From: Actinoallomurus bryophytorum
GTDB taxonomy: Bacteria > Actinomycetota > Actinomycetes > Streptosporangiales > Streptosporangiaceae
Assembly: GCF_006716425.1 (NCBI RefSeq)
Contig: NZ_VFOZ01000001.1
Span: forward strand, 5,146,001-5,210,000
Length of the DNA: 64,000 nt
Direction: 5' to 3'
Positions 1 through 8,345 of this stretch are shown piece after piece. Position 1 is the stretch's first letter. Each line of letters starts with the position of its first letter. Both the position numbers and the translations under genes were made by a program. Below the pieces are notes generated by a model. That model made no database searches, was not told where the DNA came from, and saw only the letters and a program-made list of their open reading frames with translations.

Positions 1-314
1 GACGGTGCGTTCGTCATCGCGCGCTCCGCGAATCGCATAACCGGCGTTTTCCGCTGCTCCATGTGCCATCACCCGTGATATCGCTCGATTCGAGACGGGA
101 CCGGCCGCCCGTAGGATGGGGATCTTAGACCCGGATCCGTCATGTCGGCCATGCTGTCCCGCGCTGACCGTCGTTCTGACGAAATGTCCGGGTGGTTGCT
201 AATCGCGCCGCCGCACCACGAGCGCGCCCTGCGGCACACGGGCGGGCACGCCGGCGGCCGGAGTTGAGCACTATTGCTCATGTGCGGATGGCCGTAGGAG
301 GTGACGATGACGGC
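1..314. other. Leading region without a recognised gene
   Basis: I see no convincing coding sequence here. Open frames on both strands are short and have no recognisable domain. The right end carries AGGAGG at 296-301, the ribosome binding site of the next gene. The window may start inside an intergenic region. Confidence 0.5.
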
Positions 315-602
315 ATGAGCACAACGGTCAAGTCAAGCACCACCCCCGCATTCCTCGTCCAGGCGGCCATCTCGTTCGGCGTGTCATTGGCGGCCTGCGT
401 GATCGGCATCGCCTATCTGCCGGTCGGCGGATGGATACGTGCCTTTCTCGGGCTCGCCCTGCTGTACGCGGTGACCTCCACGTTCACGCTTGCCAAATGC
501 GTGCGAGACCGGCAGGAAGAGGCCACCGTCTCCGGGCGTGTGGACCAGGCGCGCCTGGACAAGCTGCTGGCCGAACACGATCCGTTCAGGGTCGACACGT
601 GA
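315..602 (+). CDS. YiaA/YiaB-type two-helix membrane protein
   Basis: A 95-residue predicted inner-membrane protein. Two hydrophobic helices are visible, at about residues 12-33 and 38-58, separated by a loop containing LPVGGW. The second helix ends in the family-typical TSTFTLAK, and a charged tail rich in Arg, Asp and Glu follows. Length and pattern fit the YiaA/YiaB (YiaAB two-helix) family, whose biochemical role is not established. ATG 315 was chosen because AGGAGG at 296-301 precedes it; the in-frame ATG at 288 would lie upstream of that site. The gene ends 66 bp before a sensor kinase gene on the same strand and may be transcribed with it. Confidence 0.78.
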   Translation: MSTTVKSSTTPAFLVQAAISFGVSLAACVIGIAYLPVGGWIRAFLGLALLYAVTSTFTLAKCVRDRQEEATVSGRVDQARLDKLLAEHDPFRVDT

Positions 603-668
603 TTCGCGGCCGCCCGGGCGAGTGCCGGACCGCGACGGGGGAATCAACGCTCTCGCGCGTGGTGGGCA

Positions 669-1787
669 ATGGCCTTTACTGTCACAACCGTGGTGGAGCA
701 GATGTGGCGGGCGGTCGGGGTATTCCGCCTTGTGACCCTCGTCTACGCCGGAGTACTGATCTTCGGGAACTACGGGCGGTACGCACATCCCGCGGGCGGG
801 ATTCTTGTTCTCGGAATCATGGCCGGCTGGTCCGCGACGACGACGGTCGCCTACGCGCGGTCCCCGGAGCGAAGAGCCTGGCTCGCCGCCGCCGATGTGG
901 TGGTCGCGGTCTTAATCGTCATCGGCACCCGCTGGGTCGAGACGGCCGCGCGGATCGACCACGGTGCGGCCACTCTGCCGGTCTCCTGGGCGGCGGCCTC
1001 GGTGCTGGCATGCGCCGTCGCGGGCGGACCGTGGGCAGGGCTGGCCGGAGCGGCCGCGGTCTCGGCCGCGGACGTGCTCGAGCGCCGGGCACTGCCGCAG
1101 AACACGTTCAACGGGATCGTGCTGCTCCTGATCGCCGGGATCGTCGGCGGCCATGTCGTACGCCTCGTGCTCCGCGCGGAGACCGCCGCGGATCGCGCCG
1201 TCCGGCTGGAGGCGGCAACGGCGGAACGGGAGCGGCTCGCCCGCGACATCCACGACTCGGTCCTGCAGGTTCTGGCGTTGGTCGGCATGCGGGGCCGGGA
1301 ACTCGGCGGTGAGGCCGCCGACCTCGCCAGGCTGGCCGCCGAACAGGAGAAGGCGCTCCGATCGCTGGTGACGGGGGCGCCGTCGCCCGGTCGCGACGGG
1401 CAGGTGGACCTGCGGACGTTGCTGGAGCCCCTTGCCGGCGGGCGGATCACGGTCTCCTGTCCGGGGGACGCGGTGTGGCTCCCGTACGCCACCGCGGAGG
1501 CACTGGCGGCCGCGGCCGGCGAGGCGCTCGGCAACGCGCGCCGCCACGCGGGCGTGGACGCCCGGGCCTGGGTGCTGCTGGAGGACGAGGGCGGAGCGGT
1601 CACCGTGACCGTACGCGACGACGGCACGGGGTTCGCGGCGAGCAGGCTCGCGCAGGCGGTCGAGGCCGGCCGCATCGGGGTCGCCCAGTCGATCGTCGGC
1701 CGGATCCATGAGGTGGGCGGGGAGGCCGATGTGATCTCCACGCCGGGAAAAGGGACCGAGGTGGGGCTTCGTGTGCCGCGCGACTGA
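669..1787 (+). CDS. Sensor histidine kinase (HisKA_3 type, MacS-like)
   Basis: A 372-residue membrane sensor kinase that should autophosphorylate on His and pass phosphate to the regulator encoded next. The N-terminal half has about five hydrophobic segments (roughly residues 16-34, 44-62, 72-88, 106-130 and 145-165). A short coiled linker leads to the H-box RLARDIHDSVLQ with phospho-acceptor His195. The ATPase domain shows an N-box (EALGNARRHA), a G1 box (DDGTGF) and a terminal GKGTEVGL. A rare TTA leucine codon occurs at 912-914 (residue 82), which could make translation bldA-dependent in a streptomycete-type host. Its 3' end overlaps the start of the response regulator by 17 bp, indicating coupled translation. 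The signal sensed is unknown. Confidence 0.9.
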   Translation: MAFTVTTVVEQMWRAVGVFRLVTLVYAGVLIFGNYGRYAHPAGGILVLGIMAGWSATTTVAYARSPERRAWLAAADVVVAVLIVIGTRWVETAARIDHGAATLPVSWAAASVLACAVAGGPWAGLAGAAAVSAADVLERRALPQNTFNGIVLLLIAGIVGGHVVRLVLRAETAADRAVRLEAATAERERLARDIHDSVLQVLALVGMRGRELGGEAADLARLAAEQEKALRSLVTGAPSPGRDGQVDLRTLLEPLAGGRITVSCPGDAVWLPYATAEALAAAAGEALGNARRHAGVDARAWVLLEDEGGAVTVTVRDDGTGFAASRLAQAVEAGRIGVAQSIVGRIHEVGGEADVISTPGKGTEVGLRVPRD

Positions 1788-2424
1788 CGAGCCGCCGCGG
1801 GTGCTCGTCGTCGACGACCATCCGATCTGGCGCGATGGCCTCGCCGAGAAACTGGCGGAGCGGGGCTTCACCCTTGCGGGCACCGCCGCCGATGGAGCGC
1901 AGGCGCTGCGGCTCGTCCGCGCGACCCGTCCGGACGTCGTACTGCTCGACCTCCAGCTGCCCGACATGCCCGGCGCCGAGGTCACCCGCCGGCTGCTGGC
2001 CGCCGACGCTTCGATCCACGTGCTCATCCTGTCCGCGAGTGGCGAGCAGCGAAATGTTCTGGAGGCCATGACCGCGGGCGCCACCGGATATCTCGTGAAG
2101 TCCGCGCGGCTCGACGAGGTGATGACGGCGATACGGGCGGCGGCGGCCGGCGAGACGGTCTTCACGCCCGGCCTGGCCGGCCTCGTCCTGGGTGAGTACC
2201 ACCGCCTCGGCGGTTCACCGGAGCGGGGCACCCCCCGGCTGACCGGCCGCGAGACGGAGGTCCTGCGCCTCGTCGCGACGGGCCTGACGTACCGGGAGAT
2301 CGCCGAGCGTCTCGTACTCTCGCACCGGACCGTCCAGAACCACGTGCAGAACACGCTCGGCAAGCTGCGGCTGCACAACAAGGCACAGCTGGTGCGCTAC
2401 GCCCTCGAGCAAGGCATCGAATAG
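1771..2424 (+). CDS. NarL/FixJ-family response regulator
   Basis: A 217-residue two-domain regulator and the evident partner of the overlapping kinase gene. The receiver domain begins VLVVDDHPIWRDGL, with acidic residues near 15-16 and the phosphorylated Asp60 in VVLLDLQLPDMPG; the conserved Lys lies in YLVKSAR. The C-terminal LuxR-type helix-turn-helix starts with LTGRETEVLRLVATGLTYRE and ends in NTLGKLRLHNKAQLVRYALE. Translation probably starts at GTG 1771, inside the kinase reading frame. The DNA target is not visible. The downstream convergent gene ends 17 bp after this stop, so the operon ends here. Confidence 0.93.
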   Translation: MCRATDEPPRVLVVDDHPIWRDGLAEKLAERGFTLAGTAADGAQALRLVRATRPDVVLLDLQLPDMPGAEVTRRLLAADASIHVLILSASGEQRNVLEAMTAGATGYLVKSARLDEVMTAIRAAAAGETVFTPGLAGLVLGEYHRLGGSPERGTPRLTGRETEVLRLVATGLTYREIAERLVLSHRTVQNHVQNTLGKLRLHNKAQLVRYALEQGIE

Positions 2425-2441
2425 TCGCCGGACGCGGCGTT

Positions 2442-3392
2442 CTACTCCGGCCAGTCGGTGTACAGGGCCTTGACGGCGCCGACGGTCGCGAAGACGAACG
2501 CGGCCCCCAGCCAAACGATGCCCCGCAGGACCGCTCCGGCGAACATGAAGTTGAACCCGACCATGGCCATCAACACCGAGAGCACCATGAACGCCCAGCC
2601 GAGGATGATCACCATGCGGTCGTGGAACCGCCGCTGCGCATCCTGGCTCTGCAGGTCCTTGTAGGCCAGGTTCTGGGCATGGTCCTGCAAGGCGGCCAGG
2701 GGTGGCTGGTAGGTGTTCAGCGTCGCGTCCCGGTGCGCGTCGTGGGCCTGTCCCGTCCAGTCGGCGGCGAGCAGGTCGAGTCCCGCGGGGACGTCCGCGT
2801 GGAGCCGGCTCGCCGACGCCTGGGCCTGGTCGAGCCGGCGGGCCGCGTCGCCGAACGGCTGTGGGTCGCGGACGTTCGCGGTGAGCAGGGCGCCGGCCGG
2901 CCGGATGGCGTTCGCCAGCCCGAGGGCGCCGCACAGCTTCTCCAGCCGCCCGTACAGGGCGAGGACGGCGTCCGGTCCGGCGCCGGCCGGCGACGTCGTG
3001 TCCGCCGGGATGGTGGACGGCACACTCCCGTTCGGGTCCTTGGCGGAGGGCCGGTCGGCCCCCGGCGCGGGGTCCCGGCCCGCGACCGTGGCGAGCGCGG
3101 CGTCCTCGGCCCCGTCGTAGCCGGCGGCCGCACGGGTCAGGTCGTCGATGTGGCCGTCGGCGGTGCTGGTCAGGCCGCGTACCGTCCGCAGCATCGTGTC
3201 GAGGGTCGCGTCGCGTTTGCGGCCGGCACCGGCGACCACGGACGGGAAGGCGTCGGGCGTCAGTCCGGCCGCCGCGATCATCTGCCCCAGGTCCGGAAGC
3301 CCGCCGGCCACGTTCGCCAACGTCCCGTCACGGAAGCCGCGCAGCCCCGCGGTGGTGTCGACCGTGTACCCGTCCGCACGCTGTTCGGCCAT
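2442..3392 (-). CDS. WXG100-like helical protein with two C-terminal membrane helices
   Basis: A 316-residue protein that I recognise only by architecture. The first 180 residues are helical and rich in Ala and Asp, with a Pro-rich linker near residue 130. A WTG tripeptide in a helical hairpin context (LLAADWTGQAHDAHRDATLN, about residues 207-226) resembles the WXG turn of type VII secretion substrates. Two membrane helices follow near residues 263-285 and 290-308. This layout is common in actinobacterial ESX-associated proteins whose WXG100-like part is tethered to the membrane. No secretion ATPase lies nearby, so a secretion role is inference. It is convergent with the two-component pair and divergent from the GH2 gene. 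Confidence 0.6.
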   Translation of the reverse strand: MAEQRADGYTVDTTAGLRGFRDGTLANVAGGLPDLGQMIAAAGLTPDAFPSVVAGAGRKRDATLDTMLRTVRGLTSTADGHIDDLTRAAAGYDGAEDAALATVAGRDPAPGADRPSAKDPNGSVPSTIPADTTSPAGAGPDAVLALYGRLEKLCGALGLANAIRPAGALLTANVRDPQPFGDAARRLDQAQASASRLHADVPAGLDLLAADWTGQAHDAHRDATLNTYQPPLAALQDHAQNLAYKDLQSQDAQRRFHDRMVIILGWAFMVLSVLMAMVGFNFMFAGAVLRGIVWLGAAFVFATVGAVKALYTDWPE

Positions 3393-3616
3393 CGTCCCTG
3401 CCTCCGAAGCGACTCGAAAAGACCAACGACCCCCGGAACGAGGACCGGATAGATCCTCGGTTACCGGCCATTATCGGTCACCGGCGCCCCGCCGTGTGCG
3501 CCATTCGGGCGAAGCGCGTCGCATCGGGATGCCGGTCACACGCGAGACCGTGCGGCGCACTTTCCTCGGAAACGGACATAGTCGTAAGTCTTGACAGAAG
3601 CGGACACCAAGCCGTA

Positions 3617-3638
3617 CCTATGACAACGTTGTCATAGG
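3617..3638. promoter_or_regulatory. Perfect 22-bp LacI-type operator palindrome
   Basis: A perfect inverted repeat with core TGACAACGTTGTCA, flanked by CCTA/TAGG. It lies 37 bp upstream of the GH2 start. Shape and central CG are typical of LacI/GalR-family operators, so the glycosidase is probably repressed until its sugar inducer appears. No LacI gene is in the window. Confidence 0.75.
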
Positions 3639-3674
3639 CCCCCCGCTGGGCTCGTACTTGGATTGGACCGGTTC

Positions 3675-6600
3675 ATGACAGATCAGCCGAATCAGTTGCG
3701 TCACCCCTCTCGACGATCCGTCCTCGCCACCGGCTCCACTCTCCTGGCCGGCTTCGGCCTCGCCGCCGTGATCCCGGGGACGAGCTCCGCCGCCGAGCGG
3801 AGGAGCGCACCCGCCCAACCCGGCGAGCTCGCCGCGTACCGCCCCATCAGGGTCTCCTCGACCGACTACGCGCCCACGCCCGGCGAGTTCGTCGTGGACA
3901 GGATCACCTCGCCCGGAGTGAGAGGGACCGGATGGCGTGCCGCGGACGGCGACCCGCAGTGGATCTCGGTCGACCTGCAGGCGGACTGTCAGGTCACGTC
4001 GATCCGCCTCACCTTCGAGGCCGACGAGAAGGACCCGGTGTTCGTGCCGCCCGCCACGGGCAACCCCGCCGACGGCACCACCGGTAAGGAGATCCTGTCG
4101 AGCTACGCGCTCGACTTCGCCGTGGAGACGTCACGGGACAACCACTCGTGGACGAGCGTCCACAGCACCACCGCCGGCACCGGCGGTGTCGTGAACATCG
4201 ACCTGGACAGGCCGGTCGCCGCCCGGTGGGTGCGAATGACGGCCCGTAAGCGCTCCAACCCCAACCCCCTGGGCCTCAACGGCTTCGAGGTGTACGGCAC
4301 CGCGCCGGGCCACCGGCCTTCCGCCACCGGCTGGACCGACTGGGGGACGCACGACCACAAGGCCCCTGAGCTGAAGGTCGCCTCGGACGGCACGGTGCCG
4401 CTGGAGTCGGGCTGGACGCTGACCATGGACGACTGGGCCGGCGGCGAGGGCGCGGACCTGTCCCGTACCTCGGTGGACACCAGCCGGTGGCTGCCCGCGA
4501 CCGTCCCCGGCACGGTCCTCGCCTCGCTGGTCGAGCAGGGCCACCTGCCGGATCCGGTCGCCGGCCTGAACAACCTGCACATCCCCGAGGCTCTGTCGCG
4601 CCACTCCTGGTGGTACAAGCGCGACTTCGACCTGCCGCGCGGCCTGGCCACCGGGCCGGGACGTCACGTCTGGCTGGAGTTCGACGGCGTCAACCACCAG
4701 GCCGACATCTGGCTCAACGGACAGCACGTCGGCGGGCTGACGTATCCGTTCGCCCGCGCGGCCCACGACGTGACGTCGTTGCTCGCCGCGAAAGAACAGG
4801 CGCTGGCGGTGAAGATCACACCGATGCCCGTCCCCGGCAGCCCCGGTGACAAGGGCCCGGCCGGCGAGTCCTGGGTGGACGCCGGAGCCCAGCAGATGAA
4901 CCTCAACTCGCCGACGTACCTCGCCTCGTCCGGCTGGGACTGGATGCCCGCCGTACGCGACCGCGTGTCCGGAATCTGGAACCACGTACGGCTGCGGTCC
5001 ACCGGCCACGTCGTGATCGGCGACGCACGGGTGGACACCGCGCTCCCGGGCCTGCCCGACACCTCCACCGCCGAACTCACCATCGTCGTCCCGGTCCGCA
5101 ACGCCGGCTCGTCCGACCACAAGACGACCGTCACCGCCTCCTTCGACGACGTACGGATCTCCCAGGCCGTCACGGTCCCGGCCGGTAAGAGCGTCGACGT
5201 CACCTTCACCCCGGACGCCTTCGACCGGCTGCGGCTGCGCGACCCGAAGCTGTGGTGGCCCAACGGCCTCGGCAGCCCCGACCTGCACGACCTCACGATG
5301 ACCGCCTCGGTCGACGGCAAGGAGAGCGACCGGCGCACCACCCGTTTCGGCATCCGCCAGTTCGGCTACGAGTCCAAGGTGCCGCTGCCGTTCACCAGCA
5401 CCGGTGACGCGTACACCCAGTCCGTCGCGCTCGGCCGGCAGAACGCCCAGTACGTGCGGATCAGGTGCCTGACACGCGCCACCGGGTGGGGATCGTCACT
5501 GTGGACGCTCTCGGTCCTCGACAGCTCACGGCCGGGGACGGACCTGGCCCAGCACGCGAAGGCCACCTCCTCCACCGTGGACGAGGACGACCACCAGCCC
5601 GGCAACGTCACCGACGGCGACCCGGGCACCCGCTGGTCCTCGGTGTTCGAGGACGACCAGTGGATCCAGGTGGACCTGGGCTCCGTGCAGTCGTTCGACC
5701 AGGTCGACCTGGTGTGGGAGCAGGCGTACGCCCAGACGTACGTGGTGCAGGTGTCGGCCGACGGCTCGGCCTGGACCGACGCCGAGTCGGTCGACAACAC
5801 CGCGGTGCCGCTGCCCTTCAACAGCGGCGACGCCAGCCTGCAGACCGAGGACTTCGCCGCGCGGACCGCACGCTACCTGCGGATCCAGTGCGGCCTGCGG
5901 AACACCAGCTGGGGCAACTCACTGTGGTCGCTGTCCGTGGTCGACAGCGCCGATCCGGGCACCGACCTCGCGTTGCACAAGTCGGTCAAGGCCTCGACCG
6001 AGGACTCGTCGAACCCGGCGAAGAACGCCACCGACGGCAATCCGGGCAGCCGCTGGTCGTCGGAGTACGAGGACGACCAGTGGATCCAGGTGGACCTGGA
6101 CTCCTCGCGCCGGTTCGACCGGGTGACGATCGTCTGGGAGCAGGCGTACCCGAAGACGTACGTGATCCAGGTGTCCGACGACGGTGACAAGTGGACGGAC
6201 GTGAAGTCCGTGACCAACACCCCGGAGCCGCTGAAGATCAGTGTCAACGGAACGCGCGTCCTCGCCCGCGGAGGCAACTGGGGGTGGGACGAACTCCTGC
6301 GCCGGATGGACCCGGCCCGGATGGACGCGGCGGTGCGGATGCACCGCGACATGAACTTCACCATGATCCGCAACTGGGTCGGTTCGAGTGACCGGGAGGA
6401 GTTCTTCGCCAGTTGCGACGAGCACGGCATCCTGGTGTGGAACGACTTCCCCAACGCTTGGGGGATGGACCCGCCGGACCACCAGGCGTACAACGACCTG
6501 GCCGCCGACACCGTGCTCCGCTACCGCAGCCACCCCTGTGTCGTGGTGTGGTGCGGCGCCAACGAGGGCAACCCGCCGGACGCGATCGACAAGGGCATGC

Positions 6601-7748
6601 GTGACGCGGTGCAGTCGCAGGCCCCCGGCATCCTGTACCAGAACAACTCGGCCGGGGGCATCATCACCGGCGGCGGCCCGTACAACTGGGTCGAGCCGGA
6701 GAAGTACTACGACCCCTCGTCGTACGGCAGCCACAGCTTCGGCTTCCACACCGAGATCGGCATGCCCGTCGTCTCCACCGCCGAGAGCCTGCGCCGGATG
6801 GTCGGCGACGAGCCTGAGTGGCCGATCGGCGGAGCGTGGTTCTACCACGACTGGAGCGAGCACGGGAACCAGGCACCGCAGAACTACAAGGCCGCCATCG
6901 AGGCCCGCCTCGACACGGCGAAGGGGCTCGACGACTTCGCCCGCAAGGCGCAGTTCGTCAACTACGAGAACACGCGCAACATGTTCGAGGCATGGAACGC
7001 CAACCTGTGGAACGACGCCAGCGGCCTCATGCTGTGGATGTCGCACCCGGCCTGGCACAGCACGGTGTGGCAGACCTACGACTACGACTTCGACGTCAAC
7101 GGCACCTACTACGGGGCGCGCACGGCCTGCGAGCCTCTGCACGTCCAGGCCGACCCGCTGAAGTGGCAGGTCATCGCGGTCAACCACACCGCGCGTGCGC
7201 TCAAGGGCGCGACCGTACGGGCTCGCGCGTACGACCTGTCCGGCCGGGAGCTCGGCGGCGCCCGCAGCGCGAAGGTCGACGTCGCGTCCTCGGCCACGGC
7301 GCAGGCGTTCACCGCCGGCTGGACGGACGACCTGCCCGACCTGCATCTCCTGCGGCTGACCCTGGAGGACGGTTCGGGGCGGCAGCTGTCGGAGAACACC
7401 TACTGGCGCTACCGCACCCCCGCCGCGATGAAGGCGCTGAACGGGGCCGGGCAGGTCAAGGTCTCGGCCTCCGCCGGGCAGCTGACCCGCTCCGGCTCGC
7501 GCCAGGGGCTGACCGCGACGATCAAGAACCGGGGCTCGGCGGTCGCGGCGATGGTCCGGCTGTCACTGCTGGACGACAGGAGCGGCAAGCGCGTCCTGCC
7601 GACCCTGTACAGCCACAATTACGTGTGGCTGCTGCCCGGCGAGTCACGGACCGTCACGCTCTCGTGGCCCGCCGGCGCGCTGTCCTCGGGCCGCCCGCTG
7701 CTACAGGTGGAGGGGTACAACAGCCCGCGGACCGTGGCCCGCGTGTAG
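3675..7748 (+). CDS. Tat-exported GH2 exo-beta-glucosaminidase-like enzyme with discoidin modules
   Basis: A secreted multidomain glycosidase of about 1357 residues. A Tat signal (SRRSVLATG, then a hydrophobic stretch ending SSAAE) is followed by an F5/8 type C (discoidin) module at about residues 45-205. Next come the GH2 sugar-binding domain (WYKRDFDLP...WLEFDGVNHQADIWLNG), a GH2 sandwich, two further discoidin-type repeats (about residues 588-855), and the TIM barrel beginning LARGGNWGWDELL. The probable acid/base is Glu964 in CGANEGN and the nucleophile Glu1027 in FHTEIG. The closest known architecture is the CsxA-type exo-beta-D-glucosaminidase that trims chitosan, but mannosidase or galactosidase activity is possible. 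ATG 3675 is preferred over an in-frame TTG at 3663. A LacI-type operator lies upstream. Confidence 0.85.
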   Translation: MTDQPNQLRHPSRRSVLATGSTLLAGFGLAAVIPGTSSAAERRSAPAQPGELAAYRPIRVSSTDYAPTPGEFVVDRITSPGVRGTGWRAADGDPQWISVDLQADCQVTSIRLTFEADEKDPVFVPPATGNPADGTTGKEILSSYALDFAVETSRDNHSWTSVHSTTAGTGGVVNIDLDRPVAARWVRMTARKRSNPNPLGLNGFEVYGTAPGHRPSATGWTDWGTHDHKAPELKVASDGTVPLESGWTLTMDDWAGGEGADLSRTSVDTSRWLPATVPGTVLASLVEQGHLPDPVAGLNNLHIPEALSRHSWWYKRDFDLPRGLATGPGRHVWLEFDGVNHQADIWLNGQHVGGLTYPFARAAHDVTSLLAAKEQALAVKITPMPVPGSPGDKGPAGESWVDAGAQQMNLNSPTYLASSGWDWMPAVRDRVSGIWNHVRLRSTGHVVIGDARVDTALPGLPDTSTAELTIVVPVRNAGSSDHKTTVTASFDDVRISQAVTVPAGKSVDVTFTPDAFDRLRLRDPKLWWPNGLGSPDLHDLTMTASVDGKESDRRTTRFGIRQFGYESKVPLPFTSTGDAYTQSVALGRQNAQYVRIRCLTRATGWGSSLWTLSVLDSSRPGTDLAQHAKATSSTVDEDDHQPGNVTDGDPGTRWSSVFEDDQWIQVDLGSVQSFDQVDLVWEQAYAQTYVVQVSADGSAWTDAESVDNTAVPLPFNSGDASLQTEDFAARTARYLRIQCGLRNTSWGNSLWSLSVVDSADPGTDLALHKSVKASTEDSSNPAKNATDGNPGSRWSSEYEDDQWIQVDLDSSRRFDRVTIVWEQAYPKTYVIQVSDDGDKWTDVKSVTNTPEPLKISVNGTRVLARGGNWGWDELLRRMDPARMDAAVRMHRDMNFTMIRNWVGSSDREEFFASCDEHGILVWNDFPNAWGMDPPDHQAYNDLAADTVLRYRSHPCVVVWCGANEGNPPDAIDKGMRDAVQSQAPGILYQNNSAGGIITGGGPYNWVEPEKYYDPSSYGSHSFGFHTEIGMPVVSTAESLRRMVGDEPEWPIGGAWFYHDWSEHGNQAPQNYKAAIEARLDTAKGLDDFARKAQFVNYENTRNMFEAWNANLWNDASGLMLWMSHPAWHSTVWQTYDYDFDVNGTYYGARTACEPLHVQADPLKWQVIAVNHTARALKGATVRARAYDLSGRELGGARSAKVDVASSATAQAFTAGWTDDLPDLHLLRLTLEDGSGRQLSENTYWRYRTPAAMKALNGAGQVKVSASAGQLTRSGSRQGLTATIKNRGSAVAAMVRLSLLDDRSGKRVLPTLYSHNYVWLLPGESRTVTLSWPAGALSSGRPLLQVEGYNSPRTVARV
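5437..6235 (+). repeat. Tandem discoidin-type repeat inside the GH2 gene
   Basis: Two copies of a segment of roughly 400 bp lie in tandem (about 5437-5830 and 5863-6235). Both encode a strand with RIRC or RIQC, a SLW..SV.DS motif, a DG.PG.RWSS motif and the identical block DDQWIQVDL. The DNA encoding that block is nearly identical in both copies, so the duplication is fairly recent or maintained by conversion. Confidence 0.75.
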
Positions 7749-7757
7749 CGACGTTCC

Positions 7758-8210
7758 TCAGGCACCGGCGTGCTGTGCTTCGATGATTCGCTTGAGCGCG
7801 CGCAGGTTGGTCTTCATCCCACGGGAGAAGAGCCGTTCGGCGAGGCCGCCGAGGTGGGCGGCGGGTCCGGTCAGGCCCTCCGCGCTGATCTGCCCGTCGA
7901 GCGTCAGCCGGGTGCCGCCGGAGATCGCTTCGAGCCGGTAGCGGTACTGGAAGGGCGTCGGGCCCTCGATCGAGGTGAAGGTGATCTCTTCCTCCGGCTG
8001 GAACGAGGTCACCTCGACCTCGTTGATCGCGTGACCGTCGGGGAGCGACCGGAACATCTGGAACCGCGCGCCCTGCCCGGCGGAGCCCGCGGTCGTCGCC
8101 GTGACGCGCTCCACGGCCTCGTACCACCGAGGCATGTTCCGGAAGTCGGCGACGAAGGCGAACACGTCCGAGGGCGAGCGTTGGATGTCGATCGAGATCC
8201 GGAAGCTCAT
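7758..8210 (-). CDS. SRPBCC-family (polyketide cyclase/START-like) protein
   Basis: A 150-residue single-domain protein of the SRPBCC superfamily, which binds hydrophobic ligands in a helix-grip cavity. It opens with an amphipathic strand (FRISIDIQRSPSDVFAFVAD), then the typical WYEAVERV, and ends with a long C-terminal helix (LAERLFSRGMKTNLRALKRI). ATG 8210 is chosen because AGGAGAACCAAG precedes it directly; the longer upstream frame lacks such a site. It lies downstream of an epoxide hydrolase on the same strand, across a hairpin terminator and an array of direct repeats, so it probably has its own promoter. Ligand and role are unknown. Confidence 0.85.
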   Translation of the reverse strand: MSFRISIDIQRSPSDVFAFVADFRNMPRWYEAVERVTATTAGSAGQGARFQMFRSLPDGHAINEVEVTSFQPEEEITFTSIEGPTPFQYRYRLEAISGGTRLTLDGQISAEGLTGPAAHLGGLAERLFSRGMKTNLRALKRIIEAQHAGA

Positions 8211-8275
8211 CTTGGTTCTCCTGTCATGACACAAGGCTGTTTCAGCCGGACGGGCGATTGCGCCCGTCTCGATGT

Positions 8276-8311
8276 ATGACACGACATTAGATGACACGAC
8301 ACTTAATGACA
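8276..8311. promoter_or_regulatory. Direct-repeat operator array before the SRPBCC gene
   Basis: ATGACACGACA occurs at 8276-8286 and again at 8291-8301, with a third half-copy ATGACA at 8306-8311; the period is 15 bp. A separate perfect palindrome TGTCATGACA lies at 8222-8231, just before the start codon. The array looks like a multi-site operator; the regulator is not in the window. Confidence 0.45.
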
Positions 8312-8312
8312 A

Positions 8313-8338
8313 CCCCCGCGGCGCGGTGGCCGCGGGGG
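8313..8338 (-). terminator. Hairpin terminator after the epoxide hydrolase
   Basis: A 10-bp GC-only stem (CCCCCGCGGC / GCCGCGGGGG) with a 6-base loop lies just after the epoxide hydrolase stop at 8346. There is no strong U-tract, as is usual in actinomycetes. Confidence 0.6.
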
Positions 8339-8345
8339 CCGCGCG

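Noticed and set aside
431-1312. A 293-codon plus-strand frame overlapping the YiaA-like and kinase genes
   Set aside because: Arg/Gly-rich chance frame in another register than the two recognised genes.
912-2381. A 489-codon minus-strand frame opposite the two-component genes
   Set aside because: The plus-strand frames carry complete kinase and regulator motifs; the opposite frame has none.
5919-7346. A 475-codon minus-strand frame opposite the GH2 catalytic domain
   Set aside because: Val/Asp/Arg-rich shadow; the plus strand carries intact GH2 motifs.
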